From Paenibacillus andongensis (lineage in GTDB: Bacteria > Bacillota > Bacilli > Paenibacillales > NBRC-103111), in NCBI RefSeq assembly GCF_025369935.1, contig NZ_CP104467.1:5029001-5093000 (forward strand): 64,000 nucleotides of DNA, in the 5' to 3' direction. Shown in pieces: positions 61,239 to 64,000 of this stretch. The notes below the pieces were generated by a model. It saw only the letters and a program-made list of their open reading frames with translations. It made no database searches and was not told the DNA's origin. Position numbers and translations under genes: made by a program. Every line of letters begins with the position of its first letter. The stretch's first letter is position 1.

Positions 61239-61802
61239 TTATAATGTACTAAGTCGTAGCTCAAAAAAATACTGTACAATTGGATGCTTTAACTTTATCT
61301 TCTCGGTCATGTTTAAAATTCGCTTTTTTCCAACCCGTCTGTCAACCAAAGCTAGAATATTCAATAAGATATCATTGCTCTCTATGCTTTCCTCGATAGA
61401 AATGGATAAAAACTTGTTAGCTATAACGATAAAATTTGATTTACTTAATGATGACTGTGCTGACAAAAGCTCCTTTGCATATTCCGATATTTTTCTACTT
61501 CTTGCTATTACTTCTAAACGATCCTCCGGAACACTCCCTTTGGTATCTTTTCTGACCGCTTCGATATCTTCATTGTTGATAGGAATCTGGATATCTGAAT
61601 CATTCTTAATTTCCAACTCCGTCTGATACCATTTGATTAAGGTATCACTCATATTGAGCACGTTCTTTTTATCTACCGCAATATAACAAAGTCCTGCTTT
61701 ATCTGGTAAATAACAGTAGCTGCTTGAAAGGTATTCGACCCTTCCATATAACGCAGGACTGAGAAAACTCTCCAGATGTTGTTTCAATTTGCTCCAGGCC
61801 AT
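61239..61802 (-). CDS. SF0329-family protein of unknown function
   Basis: A 187-residue cytoplasmic protein that starts MAWSKLKQHLESFLSPALYG, which I recognise as the SF0329 family. The N-terminal 45 residues form a short conserved domain (YLPDKAGLCYIAVDKKNVL), followed by a helical part. No signal peptide or catalytic motif is seen. It has an AGGAGGA ribosome site and stands alone. Biochemical function is not known. Confidence 0.82.
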   Translation of the reverse strand: MAWSKLKQHLESFLSPALYGRVEYLSSSYCYLPDKAGLCYIAVDKKNVLNMSDTLIKWYQTELEIKNDSDIQIPINNEDIEAVRKDTKGSVPEDRLEVIARSRKISEYAKELLSAQSSLSKSNFIVIANKFLSISIEESIESNDILLNILALVDRRVGKKRILNMTEKIKLKHPIVQYFFELRLSTL

Positions 61803-61905
61803 TTCATCCTCCTATGTTTTATATTATAAAACGCCCATTGAGGCACTTGTTCTATTATCCATAATACAATAACCAACACATCGATCAAAAAACAACCTTA
61901 AACCC

Positions 61906-62010
61906 ACGTACTGCCATCAATCACCTTCGCCTTTGGATTTACCTCGATATCCTTGCCGTTGAGGCGAATACCTACGTCATTAGCGTTAAATTTCTGATGA
62001 AAAACCGCTG
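61906..62010 (-). pseudogene. Remnant of a copper-amine-oxidase-like stalk domain
   Basis: Read on the minus strand, an open stretch of about 35 codons gives VGIRLNGKDIEVNPKAKV followed by IDGSTWV and a stop. This is the stalk-domain signature that normally continues as PLR. No start or ribosome site is present and the frame is broken on both sides, so it is a decayed piece of a cell-surface gene. Confidence 0.5.
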
Positions 62011-62025
62011 ATTCTTAAATGGAGC

Positions 62026-62409
62026 CTAAATTTTAATACTAGTTCGTTCAATCTGAGATTGTAAAACATCATATAGAGCAAGCTTATAATTTATTTTATC
62101 CAAGTTAAAATAGAGATCCCCTATACTTCTCTCTATTTCTTTTTTGTGATTGAGCATCATCAATTTTCGTTCTGAAATTGTTGAGTCCCCTTCTTTGTAT
62201 AAGTAAACGTATTTCTGAATTTGAGCAATAGGCATTCCTGTTGCCCGAAGCGCTGTAACAAAGTGTATCCAGCTTAAATCTTCTTCGTCGTATAAACGCT
62301 TTCCATTTTCGTTTCTTTTAACATGCGGGAGCAATCCCTCTTTTTCGTAATATCGAAGTGTGTGTGCGGCTATTTCCGTTAGTTCAGTAACTTCTTTTAT
62401 AGTCAGCAT
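62026..62409 (-). CDS. MerR-family transcriptional regulator
   Basis: A 127-residue regulator of the AdhR-like MerR branch: LTIKEVTELTEIAAHTLRYYEKEGL at the N-terminus, the second helix region with RLYDEEDLSWIHFV and a coiled dimer helix. No cysteine pair for metal is present. AGGAGG lies 15 bases before the ATG at 62409, rather far. It is divergent from an SDR gene that carries a MerR-type promoter, its probable target. AdhR relatives respond to aldehydes. Confidence 0.88.
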   Translation of the reverse strand: MLTIKEVTELTEIAAHTLRYYEKEGLLPHVKRNENGKRLYDEEDLSWIHFVTALRATGMPIAQIQKYVYLYKEGDSTISERKLMMLNHKKEIERSIGDLYFNLDKINYKLALYDVLQSQIERTSIKI

Positions 62410-62431
62410 AATAAACTTCCATCGCCTCCTG

Positions 62432-62447
62432 TTAAAGTATACTTTAA
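62432..62447. promoter_or_regulatory. MerR operator in the regulator's own leader
   Basis: TTAAAGTATACTTTAA is a perfect 16-base palindrome close to the MerR ribosome site. The half-site AAAGT...ACTT recurs in the divergent SDR promoter (62573-62584). Confidence 0.55.
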
Positions 62448-62565
62448 ATGATTTCTTCAACTTTACAAATTGGATTTTCTGATTTCATGCCATAAAAGAA
62501 AAAAATACTATTAAATCAAGGTATTTTCTGTTCTATTATACTCCAATTATTTTCCAAAAAAGACC

Positions 62566-62596
62566 TTGACTTAAAGTGAACTTCATAAACTATGAT
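62566..62596 (+). promoter_or_regulatory. MerR-type promoter of the SDR gene
   Basis: TTGACT and TATGAT are 19 bases apart, the long spacer typical of MerR-activated promoters. The spacer holds TAAAGTGAACTTCA, an inverted repeat of AAAGT and ACTT. Confidence 0.72.
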
Positions 62597-62638
62597 AGCA
62601 AGGTAATTAAAAAACGATTTTTGAGAGGATGTATATCG

Positions 62639-63427
62639 TTGAAAGGGAAAATTTTAGTACAAGAAACTACACAGACCACTATTTCAATCGTCACTGGCGG
62701 CAGCCGTGGGCTTGGTCGTAATACTGCCATTAGTATTGCACGTCATGGTGGTGATGTCATTTTGACCTATCGTAGCCGAGCAGAAGAAGCAAAATCAGTC
62801 GTTGCTGAGATCGAGGCTCTGGGGCGTAAAGCGGTCGCTCTACAACTCGATATTGAAAACACATCCAGCTTCTCTGACTTTGCTGAGACGGTTGGTTCTA
62901 TTTTGCAATCTAATTGGGGTAACACCACTTTCAATCATCTGGTGAATAATGCCGGTCATGGAGAAATGGTAAGCTTTACCGAAACAACAGAGGCTCAATT
63001 CGACGGCCTGTTTAATGTGCATGTCAAGGGCGTGTTTTTCTTGACTCAAGCCCTACTGCCGCTTCTTGCAGATGGTGGTCGTATTGTTAACTTCTCATCA
63101 GGTCTTACTCGTGTCTCTTATCCCGGCTTCTCGGCTTACTCTGCAGCTAAGGGTGCAGTAGAAATTCTAACCATTTATATGGCAAAAGAGCTGGGCCACC
63201 GCGGTATCACCGTTAATACTATTGCACCTGGTGCAATTGAAACCGATTTTTTAGGCGGCGCTGTGCGTGACACGCCTGCTTACAATAATGCGTTTGCTTC
63301 GATGGTTACCCTTGGTCGTGTCGGCGTGCCTGACGACATTGGTCCCGCAGTCGCCAGTCTACTCGATCCCGACAATCGCTGGGTTAATGCACAGAGAATC
63401 GAAATCTCGGGTGGTCAGAACATTTGA
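62639..63427 (+). CDS. SDR-family oxidoreductase under MerR control
   Basis: A short-chain dehydrogenase of about 262 residues: TGGSRGLGRN near residue 19, NNAGHG near 102 and the Ser-Tyr-Lys set in SSGLTRVSYPGFSAYSAAKGA near 150. The TTG at 62639 follows GAGAGGATG; the frame opens 21 codons earlier, inside the promoter. It is the presumed target of the divergent AdhR-like MerR regulator, so it probably reduces a reactive aldehyde or ketone. The end of the gene reads SGGQNI, as in FabG-like proteins. Confidence 0.88.
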   Translation: MKGKILVQETTQTTISIVTGGSRGLGRNTAISIARHGGDVILTYRSRAEEAKSVVAEIEALGRKAVALQLDIENTSSFSDFAETVGSILQSNWGNTTFNHLVNNAGHGEMVSFTETTEAQFDGLFNVHVKGVFFLTQALLPLLADGGRIVNFSSGLTRVSYPGFSAYSAAKGAVEILTIYMAKELGHRGITVNTIAPGAIETDFLGGAVRDTPAYNNAFASMVTLGRVGVPDDIGPAVASLLDPDNRWVNAQRIEISGGQNI

Positions 63428-63463
63428 TTGCTCATGGCGGCAAAATGACTTTATTCTAGTTAT

Positions 63464-63497
63464 AAGAGGCTACTGAGTAAGATTGCCGTGGCCTCTT
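63464..63497 (+). terminator. Terminator of the SDR gene
   Basis: AAGAGGC and GCCTCTT form a stem around a 20-base loop. The following AATATG is a weak U-tract. Confidence 0.5.
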
Positions 63498-63884
63498 AAT
63501 ATGTCAAAGAAAAAGAAAAAACAATGCCAAAGTTTCATTGGGCTATTGAAAATCCAATACACTAAAGTAAACATGTCAACATGTAAAGATGCAAGCTTAG
63601 GATTAGCAGCAGCAATGTGTGGTTCAACTAATTAATTCAACTATCCTGCCCGTTTAACGGCTGCGGCCAGTCTACAACTTTATTTTCCTAGTCTAATACT
63701 TTTCAGACTAATACTTTATTTTCAGCTGACAGTAGTAACCAACTTAAAATACCAGCCCTGCACCGACTTAATGTATGTGACTGGAGAGGAACTGAAATGG
63801 AAGAATTAATCAGTGAGCTTGCCTAGCTTATTGGTAGCTATATTCTAATGAATCTCGTTGAACTTTATGCCATTAGATGAGAAA

Positions 63885-63909
63885 ACGGCAGCCAATTAAT
63901 GGCTACCGT
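63885..63909. terminator. Hairpin near right edge
   Basis: ACGGCAGCCA and TGGCTACCGT pair around ATTAA. No clear U-tract follows on the plus strand (CTCTAG); an A-run precedes it, giving a U-run on the minus strand. Confidence 0.5.
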
Positions 63910-63953
63910 CTCTAGGTGTTTATAATAAGCTCTTCTTGCGGAATCTCCGATGG

Positions 63954-63968
63954 GAGGCGAAAAGCCTC
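63954..63968 (+). terminator. Hairpin with U-rich tail near right edge
   Basis: GAGGC and GCCTC flank GAAAA, followed by TTTCCTTTG. The gene it would serve is not clear. Confidence 0.45.
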
Positions 63969-64000
63969 TTTCCTTTGTGCATCGATTCCACATTTCAACA

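Larger units (their letters stand above)
63498..64000. other. Right-edge noncoding stretch, possibly decayed genes
   Basis: No frame with a ribosome site is convincing. At 63797 an ATG opens MEELISELA, stops at TAG, and the same frame goes on as a hydrophobic LIGSYILMNLVELYAIR, which may be a broken small membrane gene. Two terminators (63885-63909 and 63954-63968) suggest that transcripts end here. Confidence 0.35.

Noticed and set aside
63498..64000. Insertion-sequence remnant at the right edge
   Set aside because: I saw no inverted repeats or transposase-like frame; the evidence does not go beyond possible decayed sequence.

Overview
The window looks like a chromosomal segment of a low-GC Gram-positive spore-former of the Paenibacillus type. 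Reasons: strong GGAGG-type ribosome sites with many TTG/GTG starts, LplB/LplC-type sugar transporters beside YesM/YesN-type regulators, secreted enzymes built from CBM, Ig-like and FIMAH modules, class III FBPase, YdjO, and GlnR/TnrA-type and CcpA-type DNA motifs. No rRNA, tRNA, CRISPR array or intact insertion sequence was seen.

Region 1 (1-12 kb, all on the minus strand) is a histidine-type catabolic cluster. An MFS importer, a HutH-like lyase and an AraC regulator form one apparent unit; hutG, hutU, hutI, a glutamate dehydrogenase and a malic enzyme form a second. Together they would take urocanate to glutamate, 2-oxoglutarate and, after TCA steps, pyruvate. The HutH-like protein lacks the Ala-Ser-Gly triad that makes the MIO cofactor and two other MIO-pocket residues, so it probably is not an ordinary histidine ammonia-lyase. 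An ergothionase-like (trimethylamine) lyase acting on a betaine such as hercynine or ergothioneine is the best alternative. The promoter region carries two perfect GlnR/TnrA boxes, a cre-like site and a repeated motif that may bind the AraC protein.

Region 2 (12-21.5 kb) is mixed: a CynX-type exporter with a divergent LysR regulator, a four-copy palindromic operator array, an AraC regulator divergent from a PhyH dioxygenase fused to HEAT repeats, an AraC-GyrI regulator, a seven-blade YVTN propeller protein and a sugar isomerase-like protein.

Region 3 (21.5-35 kb) is a polysaccharide locus. It has an ABC importer (two permeases and a lipoprotein), a cytoplasmic GH36-like enzyme, a YesN/YesM two-component pair and a 1373-residue secreted GH36-like enzyme with three CBMs. 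Two promoters in it share a motif set.

Region 4 (35-39.6 kb) holds housekeeping and stress genes: LysR with a divergent SDR, a CBS protein with a likely AUU start, a cold-shock protein with a hairpin leader, YdjO, a YebC-family protein, then a 154-bp tandem repeat array with a dispersed relative in region 1.

Region 5 (39.6-57 kb) is a second polysaccharide locus: a 2392-residue secreted heparinase II/III-like protein, a second LplBC-type importer, a membrane-anchored AraC regulator, two esterases/hydrolases (one CE7) and a secreted beta-helix protein. Its two divergent promoter regions are near-identical copies, which ties all four transcription units to one regulator.

Region 6 (57-64 kb) holds an epimerase, a GNAT enzyme, class III FBPase, an SF0329-family protein, a MerR regulator divergent from an SDR, and decayed sequence at the right edge.
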